Source of the DNA: Prescottella equi
Lineage (GTDB): Bacteria > Actinomycetota > Actinomycetes > Mycobacteriales > Mycobacteriaceae
Direction of reading: 5' to 3'
Assembly (NCBI RefSeq): GCF_020171745.1
Contig: NZ_JAIVAH010000017.1
Coordinates: 62,001-126,000, forward strand
Length of the DNA: 64,000 bases
Shown: positions 1-7,345 of the stretch, in pieces
How the letters are laid out: each line of letters opens with the position of its first letter
Numbering within the stretch: position 1 is the first letter of the stretch
The notes under the pieces: model-generated
Databases searched by the model: none
Told to the model about the DNA's origin: nothing
Seen by the model: the letters and a program-made list of their open reading frames with translations, nothing else
Translations under genes and position numbers: made by a program

Positions 1-267
1 TCCGACGGGCCGACCCCGCCGGTCTCCGGCCAGCCGGAGCAGCCGGGCCAGCCGGGCCAGCCGGGTTCGCCGGAACAGCCGGGTAACTCCGGCCACAACG
101 GTGCTCCGGGCCAGCCGGCTCCGGGCAAACCTGCTCCGGACCAGTCGTCGTCGCTGCCCGTGACGGGTGCGAACGTCGTCTGGCTCGCCGGTGCGGCGCT
201 CGTGCTGATCGCCGGTGGCGGATGGCTCACGCTGCGTAACCGCAGGCGGGTGACCGGCGAGGGCTAG
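1..267 (+). CDS. C-terminal part of an LPXTG-type cell-wall anchored protein (5' truncated by window)
   Basis: Reading frame 1 is open from the first base and ends at a TAG at 265-267, giving the last 88 residues of a larger protein. It begins with a low-complexity Pro/Gly/Gln stretch typical of a wall-spanning stalk, followed by LPVTG (residues 52-56 of the fragment), a hydrophobic segment of about 20 residues and a basic tail (RNRRR). This is the classic sortase sorting signal: cleavage between Thr and Gly and covalent attachment to peptidoglycan. Two sortase genes follow immediately, so this protein is their probable substrate. The N-terminal domain lies outside the window, so its function cannot be given. 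Confidence 0.85.
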   Translation, partial: SDGPTPPVSGQPEQPGQPGQPGSPEQPGNSGHNGAPGQPAPGKPAPDQSSSLPVTGANVVWLAGAALVLIAGGGWLTLRNRRRVTGEG

Positions 268-290
268 TCCCTCGGCCGACACACGGTAAC

Positions 291-325
291 GGGGCGGGCG
301 CGATCTACCGGGTCGCGCCCGCCCC
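291..325 (+). terminator. Strong hairpin after the LPXTG gene
   Basis: Perfect 13-base arms (GGGGCGGGCGCGA at 291-303 and its complement at 313-325) with a 9-base loop begin 24 bases after the stop codon. There is no U-tract, as is common for actinobacterial terminators. It separates the anchored protein from the downstream peptide and sortase genes. Confidence 0.6.
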
Positions 326-412
326 GGACCGGTGCCACACCGAATTCCGCTGACCAGCGGATCAGAAATGTCGCGGCCGATTGTTCGGCCGCCCTCGAAA
401 GGAGAATCTTCC

Positions 413-553
413 GTGCTCGTCCTCCCGCTCTCTCTCACCTTCGATGTCCAGACCACCGGTTCCGCCGTGATCGACGGTCTCGGTCGGTTGTCCGTCCTTC
501 TCTATGATCTGCTCGGTGGCGGCGGAAGCGCCGCGATCAACCTGGGCAGCTAG
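413..553 (+). CDS. 46-residue hydrophobic peptide of unknown function
   Basis: A GTG at 413 is preceded at the right distance by a very good ribosome site (AAAGGAG, 398-404), which favours it over the in-frame GTG at 332. The product is acidic to neutral and mostly hydrophobic, with a central amphipathic stretch (GLGRLSVLLYDLLGG) and no signal peptide. It sits between a wall-anchored protein and two sortases. In size and character it recalls the short PorA/PorH-type pore peptides of Corynebacteriales, but I do not recognise a specific family. Function unknown. Confidence 0.55.
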   Translation: MLVLPLSLTFDVQTTGSAVIDGLGRLSVLLYDLLGGGGSAAINLGS

Positions 554-586
554 CCGGTTCGACACCTGTGGAGGGGGCTCCGGCCC

Positions 587-1390
587 ATGCGTGACACCAA
601 AGTTCCTGGGCCGCAGCGGACCCGGCCGAATGTGGGCCGGGTCATCGGCGAACTGCTCCTCACCGCGGGGGTCGTCGTCCTGCTGTACGTCTTCTACGAG
701 GCGTACTGGACGAATATCGTCTCGGGGCGGCTGCAGGACGAGGTCGACAACAACCTGACGGAATCCTGGGGTAGAGGGGCGGCCGGCGGCGAGCCGGTCG
801 CCCCGCCGTCCCCGGCTCTCGGCGAAGGTTTTGCGCGCGTGCATATTCCCGTCCTTGATGCGGCCTACGCGGTCGTGGAGGGCACACGCAACGAGGACCT
901 GCGGGCCGGTCCCGGCCACTATGTCGACTCGCAGATGCCCGGCGAGCCCGGAAATTTCGCGCTCGCCGGGCATCGCATCGGTACCGGTGCGGTGTTCCAG
1001 CACCTGGATCGGCTCGACACCTGTGATGCCGTGGTCGTGGAGACCGAATTTCAATGGGTCACTTACCGAGTGCTCCCGCTCGACGCCACTGCGCCCGAAC
1101 GCCGCGCTGCGGCGTCAGCCTGCCTGAGTCCGGAGCAGGTCGATCGGGTCGCCGACGGCGACTACGCCCACCTCCAGGGACGGCACATCACTACGCCCGA
1201 CGACATCGAGGTCGTCAACCCACTGCCCGGCGCCCCGTGGGTCGAGCCGCACCCGGGGCTGGAAAGCATCCTCACGCTCACCACGTGTCATCCACTGTTC
1301 TCGAACTCCGAACGCATGATCGTGCATGCCGTTCGCGTCGAGACCGTCTCGAAGTCGTCGGGCAACCTGCCTGCGGCGTTGCAGGAGTAG
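587..1390 (+). CDS. Class E sortase
   Basis: Membrane-bound transpeptidase expected to cleave LPXTG-like signals and join the protein to peptidoglycan on the outer face of the membrane. The 267-residue product has one N-terminal membrane segment (about 20-40) and a sortase barrel with the three catalytic residues visible: His129 in LAGHRIG, Cys234 in TLTTCHP and Arg243 in NSERM. TLTTCHP is typical of class E. ATG 587 follows GGAGGGGG. The gene lies between its likely LPVTG substrate and a class F sortase, and is followed after 4 bases by a small membrane protein gene, so the group is probably co-transcribed. Confidence 0.88.
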   Translation: MRDTKVPGPQRTRPNVGRVIGELLLTAGVVVLLYVFYEAYWTNIVSGRLQDEVDNNLTESWGRGAAGGEPVAPPSPALGEGFARVHIPVLDAAYAVVEGTRNEDLRAGPGHYVDSQMPGEPGNFALAGHRIGTGAVFQHLDRLDTCDAVVVETEFQWVTYRVLPLDATAPERRAAASACLSPEQVDRVADGDYAHLQGRHITTPDDIEVVNPLPGAPWVEPHPGLESILTLTTCHPLFSNSERMIVHAVRVETVSKSSGNLPAALQE

Positions 1391-1394
1391 ACAG

Positions 1395-1547
1395 ATGTAC
1401 GGCTATCTCTGGCGCATGCTCCCGGGTCCTCGACCGGTGAAGGCGCTACTGGCGATCGCCCTCGCGGTCGCGTTCGTGCTGCTGCTCATGGAAGTCGTAT
1501 TCCCGTGGGTGTCCGAGCAGATGCCCTACTCTGACGTCACCGTATAG
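1395..1547 (+). CDS. Small single-pass membrane protein next to sortase
   Basis: A 50-residue protein starting 4 bases after the sortase stop, with the GGAG inside the end of the sortase gene serving as ribosome site. It has a short polar N-terminus (MYGYLWRMLPGPRPVK), one transmembrane helix (about 17-37) and a short acidic tail. Proteins of this size and pattern (LPGPxPVK before the helix, FPWV after it) recur beside class E sortases in actinobacteria. The role is unknown; location suggests a partner or regulator of the sortase. Confidence 0.7.
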   Translation: MYGYLWRMLPGPRPVKALLAIALAVAFVLLLMEVVFPWVSEQMPYSDVTV

Positions 1548-1562
1548 GGGAGGACGGCAGGC

Positions 1563-2300
1563 ATGGGTAGGCACGAGGCCAGGCGACGAGCCGGTCGGGG
1601 CGGGACGATCCTGATGGTCGTCGTCGCGCTGATCCTGCTCGCGGGGGGTGGAGTCCTCGTCTTCCGCGGGTTGCAGCCCGAGCCTGCGGCGGCTGCGCCG
1701 GTGCCTCGGTCGACGTTCGATCTGTCGCCCGACGGCGTCGCGGATCCGGTCGACGGCGCTGTGCCGGGGATCGGCGCGGGTGGGAAGGCGCGCAAGCCCG
1801 GGCCGGCGGCGGAGAACCCGGCGGATCGGCCGCAGGTGCCGTTCGGGCCGCTGCCCGACAACAGTGTGGTGATCCCGGCGATCGGGGTGGAGACCACGCT
1901 TGATCCGCTCGGATTGGCGGCGGATCAGAGCCTGTTGTTGCCGCGGGACGTGAGTCAGGTGACGTACTGGACGGGCTCGGCGCCGATCGATGCCCCGGAC
2001 GGGGGAATCCTGGTGGCCGGTCACGTGGACAACGCGAATCAGGGTGAGGGCGCGTTGTATTGGATGCACACGCTGTATCCGGGGGATGCGGTGTACGTGA
2101 CGAAGGACGGCGTCGTGACCCGATGGAAGATCACGAAGATGGAGCGGTTCGTCAAGCAGGCGCTGCCGGACTGGGCGTTCCAGGGGCCCGGTGGTCCGCG
2201 AGAACTGCACATCGTCACGTGTGGCGGGGAGATCGTGAAGGACGCGCAGGGCCGGGGCACCTACCTCGAGAACGTGGTGGTCACCGCCGTCCCGTTCTGA
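1563..2300 (+). CDS. Class F sortase
   Basis: Second sortase of the locus, 245 residues: a basic N-terminus, one membrane helix (about 14-34), a Pro/Ala-rich linker to about residue 95, then the sortase domain. Catalytic residues are His154 (VAGHVDN), Cys220 (LHIVTCGGEI) and Arg231. HIVTCGG is the class F signature. It starts 15 bases after the small membrane protein. Its stop overlaps the 3' end of the convergent treZ by 20 bases. Whether it shares the LPVTG substrate with the class E enzyme or serves proteins elsewhere cannot be told. Confidence 0.85.
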   Translation: MGRHEARRRAGRGGTILMVVVALILLAGGGVLVFRGLQPEPAAAAPVPRSTFDLSPDGVADPVDGAVPGIGAGGKARKPGPAAENPADRPQVPFGPLPDNSVVIPAIGVETTLDPLGLAADQSLLLPRDVSQVTYWTGSAPIDAPDGGILVAGHVDNANQGEGALYWMHTLYPGDAVYVTKDGVVTRWKITKMERFVKQALPDWAFQGPGGPRELHIVTCGGEIVKDAQGRGTYLENVVVTAVPF

Positions 2301-4041
2301 TCCTGGCAGCCGGATCGGCATCCAGGACCGCGAACGAGTGACCCGGCAGGACCACCGCGGACGCGGTCTCGTCGACGGTGGGCTCGTCCCACCACAGCAG
2401 CGGGATCCCGCCGACCGGCACGGTCACCGCGGCGGTGCCCAGGTTGCACACGACGCGCAGTGACCCGCGGATCATCGCGATCCACTTTGCGTCTTCGTCG
2501 TACTCGATGCCCAGATGCTCGAGCCACGGGTCGCTGATCTCGGAGCGGCTGCGCCGCAGGTCGATCAGCGCGCGATAGCACTCCAGCAGGCGGCCGTGTG
2601 CCGGAACCGACGGCTCGTCCCAGTCGAGTTTCGAGCGCTGGAACGTGGCAGGTTCCTGCGGATCCGGAACGGAGTCGTAATCCCATCCGTGCTCGGCGAA
2701 CTCGCGCCGACGTCCCTCCGCGGTGGCCGCGCCGAGCGCGGCCTCGGGATGGGAGGTGAAGTACTGGAACGGCGTTCGGGCGCCCCACTCCTCGCCCATG
2801 AACAGCATCGGCGTGTACGGCGAACACAGCACCAGGGCGGCCTTGACGGCGAGTTGGCCGTCGGACAGATACGTGCCCGGGCGGTCGCCGGTGGCGCGGT
2901 TGCCGATCTGGTCGTGGGTGCAGGTGTAGGCCAGCAGGGCGTCGGCGGGGATCCGGCGAACGTCGATGGGCCGACCGTGGATTCGCCCCCGGAACGACGA
3001 GTACGTGCCGTTGTGGAAGTAGCCCTGGGTGAGGGTGCGGGCGAGGGCCTGCAGCGAGCCGAAGTCGCCGTAGTAGCCCTGCCGTTCGCCGGACACCGCG
3101 GCGTGGATCGCGTGATGGATGTCGTCGTCCCACTGCGCGTCGAGACCGAATCCGCCGGCGGCCCGCGAGGTGATGATGCGCGGGTCGTTGAGATCGCTCT
3201 CGGCGATCAGCGTGAGCGGTCGACGCAGGTGCGTCGACAGTCGGTGCACCTCGATCGACAGTTCCTCGAGCAGATGCGTCGCCGAGTTGTCCGCGAGTGC
3301 GTGCACGGCGTCCAGTCGGAGGGCGTCGATGTGGAAGTCGCGGAACCAGCGCAGCGCGTTGTCGACGATGTAGCGGCGCACCTCGGTGGACTCCGGACCC
3401 GCCAGGTTCACCTCCCGACCCCACGAGTTGGCGCCGTCGGCAAGGTAGGGCCCGAACCGGTCGAGGTAGTTGCCCGACGGCCCGAGATGGTTGTAGACGA
3501 CGTCCAGCACCACCGCGAGCCCGCGCCGATGGCACGCGTCGACGAACCGCTGGAGGCCGTCCGGGCCGCCGTACCGCTCGTGGACCGCGTACCAGAGCAC
3601 GCCGTCGTAGCCCCAGTTGTGGGTGCCGTTGAAGGCCGCCACCGGCATCAGCTCGACGAAGCCGACGCCCAGGTCGACGAGGTGGTCGAGGCGTCCGATC
3701 GCGGCGTCGAACGTGCCCTCGGGCGTGAACGTGCCCACGTGCAGTTCGTAGACGACGCTGCCGGCGAGCTGACGGCCCGTCCACGCCGTGTCCGTCCACC
3801 GCGCGGCGTCGAGCTCGTGCAGCTGCGACGGCACGTGCACGCCCTCCGGCTGGCGGGGTGATCGCGGGTCGGGCAGGACGACGGGGGAGTCGTCGAGCAC
3901 GTACCCGTACCGCGCGCCCGGTTCGGCGTCGACGTCGGCGCGCCACCATCCGTCGGCGGAGCGGGTCATCTCGTGCTCGGTCCCGTCCACGTGGACGCGG
4001 ACCGAGCGCGGGATCGGGGCCCAGACCTCGAAGGTGTGCAC
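2281..4041 (-). CDS. treZ: Malto-oligosyltrehalose trehalohydrolase
   Basis: GH13 enzyme that releases trehalose from maltooligosyl-trehalose, the last step of the TreX-TreY-TreZ route from glycogen. The 586-residue product begins with the N-terminal beta domain (HTFEVWAP) and contains VYELHVGTFTPEG, DVVYNHLGPSGNY, the nucleophile region RLDAVHAL (about Asp244), the acid/base LIAESD (about Glu277) and CTHDQIGN. GTG 4041 is chosen because the protein starts exactly at the conserved beta domain; the frame is open further upstream only as antisense of the neighbouring SDR. It is separated from treX-treY here by three unrelated genes. Confidence 0.93.
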   Translation of the reverse strand: MHTFEVWAPIPRSVRVHVDGTEHEMTRSADGWWRADVDAEPGARYGYVLDDSPVVLPDPRSPRQPEGVHVPSQLHELDAARWTDTAWTGRQLAGSVVYELHVGTFTPEGTFDAAIGRLDHLVDLGVGFVELMPVAAFNGTHNWGYDGVLWYAVHERYGGPDGLQRFVDACHRRGLAVVLDVVYNHLGPSGNYLDRFGPYLADGANSWGREVNLAGPESTEVRRYIVDNALRWFRDFHIDALRLDAVHALADNSATHLLEELSIEVHRLSTHLRRPLTLIAESDLNDPRIITSRAAGGFGLDAQWDDDIHHAIHAAVSGERQGYYGDFGSLQALARTLTQGYFHNGTYSSFRGRIHGRPIDVRRIPADALLAYTCTHDQIGNRATGDRPGTYLSDGQLAVKAALVLCSPYTPMLFMGEEWGARTPFQYFTSHPEAALGAATAEGRRREFAEHGWDYDSVPDPQEPATFQRSKLDWDEPSVPAHGRLLECYRALIDLRRSRSEISDPWLEHLGIEYDEDAKWIAMIRGSLRVVCNLGTAAVTVPVGGIPLLWWDEPTVDETASAVVLPGHSFAVLDADPAARIRTGRR

Positions 4042-4100
4042 GTGATCAGCATGCCCCGATCGCGTGCACACCGCAGCCGACCCGTGCCGAACCCGGCAGA

Positions 4101-4913
4101 TCAGCGGATGAGGGTGCCCAGGTCGACGGGCAACTGGATGCCGGTGACGTGCCGGGCCTCGTCCGACGCCAGCCATGCGACGGCGTTGGCGATGTCCTCG
4201 GGCTGGCTGATCTGGTCGGGCAGGCTGCCCATGAAGATCGGGGCCAGGGTCGTCGCGTACTCCTGGACCAGGGCGTGCATGTCGTTGACCTGCATGCCCG
4301 TCTCGACACCGTTGGGGTGAACGGTGTTGACCCGGATGTTGTGCGCGCCGAGCTCGACGGCGAGCGTCTTCGCGAGTCCGGTGACGCCGTGCTTGCTGGC
4401 CACATAGTGGCCGAGGAACGGCAGGCCCCGCAGGCCGGCGACGGAGCTGGTGATGACGATCGAACCGCCCTCGCCCTGCTCGATCAGGTGCGGGATCGCG
4501 GCCTTGCAGGTGTAGAAGACGCCGGTGAGGTTGACGTCGAGGGTCTCCTGCCACTGCTCGGGGGTGATCTCCCACGACATCGCGCCGGAACAGATGCCTG
4601 CGTTGGCGACGACGACGTCGAGGCGGCCGAGTGCGGCGATACCGTTCGCGAGAGCCTCGGAGACGGCGGCGAAGTCGCGCACGTCGGTCTTGGTGGCGAC
4701 GATCTTCCGGCCCTGCGCCTCGACCAGCGCGACCGTCTCGGCGAGATCCGCCTCGGTGGCGCCGTCGTAGGCGGTGGAGTCGAACTCGGCGCACGCGTCG
4801 ATCGCGATGATGTCGGCGCCCTCGGTCGCCAGGCGCACCGCCTCGGCGCGGCCCTGTCCACGCGCTGCTCCGGTGATGAATGCGACCTTGCCGACGAAAC
4901 GGTTCGCGCTCAT
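4101..4913 (-). CDS. Mycofactocin-coupled SDR family oxidoreductase
   Basis: A 270-residue short-chain dehydrogenase with the NAD motif TGAARGQGR at residues 15-23, NAG in the fourth strand region, SSVAG and the catalytic YVASK. After the second strand (AIDACAEFDS) it has an extra stretch of about a dozen residues, the hallmark of SDRs that use mycofactocin-coupled, non-exchangeable NAD. ATG 4913 follows TGGAGGCAG. Probable role: oxidation of a secondary alcohol or carveol-like substrate; the substrate is unknown. No mycofactocin biosynthesis gene is in the window, so those would be elsewhere. Confidence 0.88.
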   Translation of the reverse strand: MSANRFVGKVAFITGAARGQGRAEAVRLATEGADIIAIDACAEFDSTAYDGATEADLAETVALVEAQGRKIVATKTDVRDFAAVSEALANGIAALGRLDVVVANAGICSGAMSWEITPEQWQETLDVNLTGVFYTCKAAIPHLIEQGEGGSIVITSSVAGLRGLPFLGHYVASKHGVTGLAKTLAVELGAHNIRVNTVHPNGVETGMQVNDMHALVQEYATTLAPIFMGSLPDQISQPEDIANAVAWLASDEARHVTGIQLPVDLGTLIR

Positions 4914-5044
4914 GGGTACTGCCTCCAGTCTTCGACGATCATGTGACCTGGACCATATGAAGTGGCGACGGCTCGGGGCGGCGCGGTCCCGGTCACCGGG
5001 AGGACAATCGACGGTGAACCAGGGCTGCCCCAGGAGGTGCCGAC

Positions 5045-5890
5045 ATGAATCAGCCTCGCGGCGTGGGTGTGACGGCGGTGTTCGTCGCAGCGGCACGAGC
5101 ACTCGAGACCGAGCGCGACGACCGACTGCTCGACGACCCGTGGGCCGGTGAGTTCGTCCGGCGGTCCGGCTGGGATCCACCCACCGAGCGGATGGACGAC
5201 GCCACGCGAGAGATGTTGACCGCCTGGGTTGCCGCGCGGACGAAGTTCCTCGACGACTTCGTGCTGGACGCCGTCGACCGGGGGTGCCGGCAGGTGGTGC
5301 TGCTCGGGGCCGGTCTCGACACCCGCGCCTTCCGCTTGCCGTGGCACAGTCCGGTCACCGTGTACGAACTCGACACCCCGGACATGATCGGCTTCAAGGC
5401 CGAGGTGCTCGGTGACGCCGCGCCCGCGTCGGCCGCGCGCGTCGTCGTGCCGATCGACCTGCGCGACGACTGGCCCGCGGCACTGCGCGATGCCGGTTTT
5501 CTGCCGGACGTCCCGACCGCATGGATCCTCGAGGGCCTGCTGATGTACCTGCCCGACGACGCCGTCGACGCACTGATGGCCCGCATCGGAGAGTTGTCTG
5601 CGCCTGGCAGCGCGGTCGGGGCGACCATCACCAACGCCGACGCGGCGGCCGCGCTCAACGACTCGCCGCTGTTCCACGACAGCCCGATCAGCCGCGAGGA
5701 CTGGCTGGCCATGTTGCGTTCGAACGGTCCGGCCGATCCGGTGGCGTGGTTCGACTCCTACGGATGGCGCGCCACGGCGGTTTCGATCGACGACCTCGCA
5801 GAACGGTACGGGCGCACAGTGCAGGGAGGGCCCGGGGTGTGGCAGGCGCGACCCGGAAACCGGTGGTTGGTCGCGGCCGACCGCACCTGA
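5045..5890 (+). CDS. Class I SAM-dependent methyltransferase, TIGR00027/LCM-like family
   Basis: A 281-residue protein of the large actinobacterial family of putative S-adenosylmethionine methyltransferases. It shows the N-terminal GVGVTAVFVAAARA block, the SAM-binding GAGLDTRAFRLPW (residues about 98-110), YELDTP and the EGLLMYLP motif. ATG 5045 has a full AGGAGG at 5031-5036. It is divergent from the SDR gene, with 131 bases between the two starts. The substrate is unknown; members of the family are numerous in mycobacteria and rhodococci and few have a known role. Confidence 0.85.
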   Translation: MNQPRGVGVTAVFVAAARALETERDDRLLDDPWAGEFVRRSGWDPPTERMDDATREMLTAWVAARTKFLDDFVLDAVDRGCRQVVLLGAGLDTRAFRLPWHSPVTVYELDTPDMIGFKAEVLGDAAPASAARVVVPIDLRDDWPAALRDAGFLPDVPTAWILEGLLMYLPDDAVDALMARIGELSAPGSAVGATITNADAAAALNDSPLFHDSPISREDWLAMLRSNGPADPVAWFDSYGWRATAVSIDDLAERYGRTVQGGPGVWQARPGNRWLVAADRT

Positions 5891-6057
5891 GACGGATTCT
5901 GTTTGTGAGGTGCACGAATTCGGCGAATACGCCCACGCTGGTGAGCACAGAGGATCGCCGTCCGCGCTGCGGGCGTTGCGGCGGTACGTAACCGGCTTGC
6001 GGCAGGCGCGACGCGGTCACACTGTCGTGAACGGACCTGGCGTCCTACGATGTCGGT

Positions 6058-7173
6058 ATGGGCGCCGGAGATCGGGAGCTCGCTCATCTCCCTCGGTCCG
6101 CCGATGACATGACGGCCGAGTGGTTGTCGTCGGCGCTGGGGCGCGGTGCGGTGTCGGATGTGCGCATCGAACCGTTGAAGAGCAGCGCAGGCCTTACCGG
6201 TCAGGTCGTCCGTCTGGCGCTGCACGGCGGCCCGGACATTCCCGCGACACTGATCGCAAAACTCCCCAATGCCGATGCGGGACGCCGCGCGCTGTTCCAT
6301 CGGCTCGGTTATGCCGCACGTGAGCTGGCGTTTTACCGGTCGATCGCCCCGGACTCCGGATTGCGCGTTCCGGACCTGTATTTCGGCGAAGTCGATACCG
6401 ACACCGGTGATTCGGTGCTGCTCCTCGAGGACCTCGGGGCGCAGCGATGTCTCGGGTCGCCGCGCAGCGAGTGTTCTTTCGACGACGCTGCGTCCGTGGT
6501 GGCGGCCCTCGCCCGGTTCCACGCCGATTGGTGGTCGAACACCGACGCCGTCGAGTGGGTGCCCGATGTCCGATTGGGCGCGGAGAAGACCCGGGCGGCG
6601 GTGGCAGGTCCCTGGCGTGTGGTTTTCGACGAACGCGTTCGTGCCCACGCGCCAGAACTGCTGGCCGACGGCGGTCCGGTAGCCGGGATACTGGACGTAC
6701 TCGGTGATCGGCTGGCTGACGTCAGGGAGGCGCTCGCGAGCGGTCCAACTACCGTTGTGCACTCTGATTTCAGGCTCGACAACATCTTTCGCATGTCCGA
6801 TGACGGTGAGATTGCCGTAATAGATTGGGAGAACATCGCCCGCGCCCGCGGAGGCATGGACCTGGGTCTGTTCGCGATCGCCGGCCTGTCGGTGCAGTCT
6901 CGACGCGAGCACGAACCTGTGCTGCTGCGCACCTACGTAGACACAGTCACCGGTCGTGGAATAGCGGATTACGGGATCGCTGAATGCCTTCGCGACTACC
7001 GCCTCGGTATCGCCAATTCTGTTGTGGTGATGGTGCTCGGCGTTGTCGTACTCGATACGTTGGCCCAACGCGATCCCTCGTGGACGGTAGAGATGCTTCG
7101 GCGTGTGGAGGCTGCGGCACTTGACCACGAGTTGGTCTCGTGGGTGTCGGGAGGAGAGTTTCTCGATGCCTGA
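6058..7173 (+). CDS. Phosphotransferase family protein (APH/ecdysteroid-kinase-like fold)
   Basis: A 371-residue kinase-like protein. The catalytic loop VVHSDFRLDNIF (HxD...N type, about 237-248) is followed by the metal-binding VIDWEN. An N-terminal ATP-lobe with LIAKLPNAD and a LLLEDL hinge precede it. This is the protein-kinase-like fold of aminoglycoside phosphotransferases and related small-molecule kinases. Its substrate is unknown and there is no reason to call it a resistance gene. Start at ATG 6058; an internal ATG (MTAEWL) is an alternative. The 167 bases upstream and 172 bases downstream hold nothing I can recognise. Confidence 0.8.
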   Translation: MGAGDRELAHLPRSADDMTAEWLSSALGRGAVSDVRIEPLKSSAGLTGQVVRLALHGGPDIPATLIAKLPNADAGRRALFHRLGYAARELAFYRSIAPDSGLRVPDLYFGEVDTDTGDSVLLLEDLGAQRCLGSPRSECSFDDAASVVAALARFHADWWSNTDAVEWVPDVRLGAEKTRAAVAGPWRVVFDERVRAHAPELLADGGPVAGILDVLGDRLADVREALASGPTTVVHSDFRLDNIFRMSDDGEIAVIDWENIARARGGMDLGLFAIAGLSVQSRREHEPVLLRTYVDTVTGRGIADYGIAECLRDYRLGIANSVVVMVLGVVVLDTLAQRDPSWTVEMLRRVEAAALDHELVSWVSGGEFLDA

Positions 7174-7345
7174 CGAACCGAACTGCACTTTGGGATACGG
7201 CGATCGACTGTCGGGCGGTGCGAAACGGCGGCGCGCGAGGTGCCTTCGACGCTCCAGCTGCGCGAGCGCTGCGATTGCCCTTGCTTCCGTGGGCGGTGAG
7301 GAGTCGATACGTGCGCCCGTCCGAACCTGGTTGTGCTGCGGGGCG

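Noticed and set aside
31-150. Pro-Gly-Gln repeats as a possible tandem DNA repeat
   Set aside because: Repeated at protein level as a wall-spanning linker; DNA repeats are short and ordinary for such stalks.
2261-3949. Long minus-strand frame (562 codons) overlapping treZ
   Set aside because: Arg/Pro-rich shadow of treZ in another frame, no domain.
5891-6057. Possible small RNA or riboswitch between the methyltransferase and kinase genes
   Set aside because: No stable hairpin or known motif visible.
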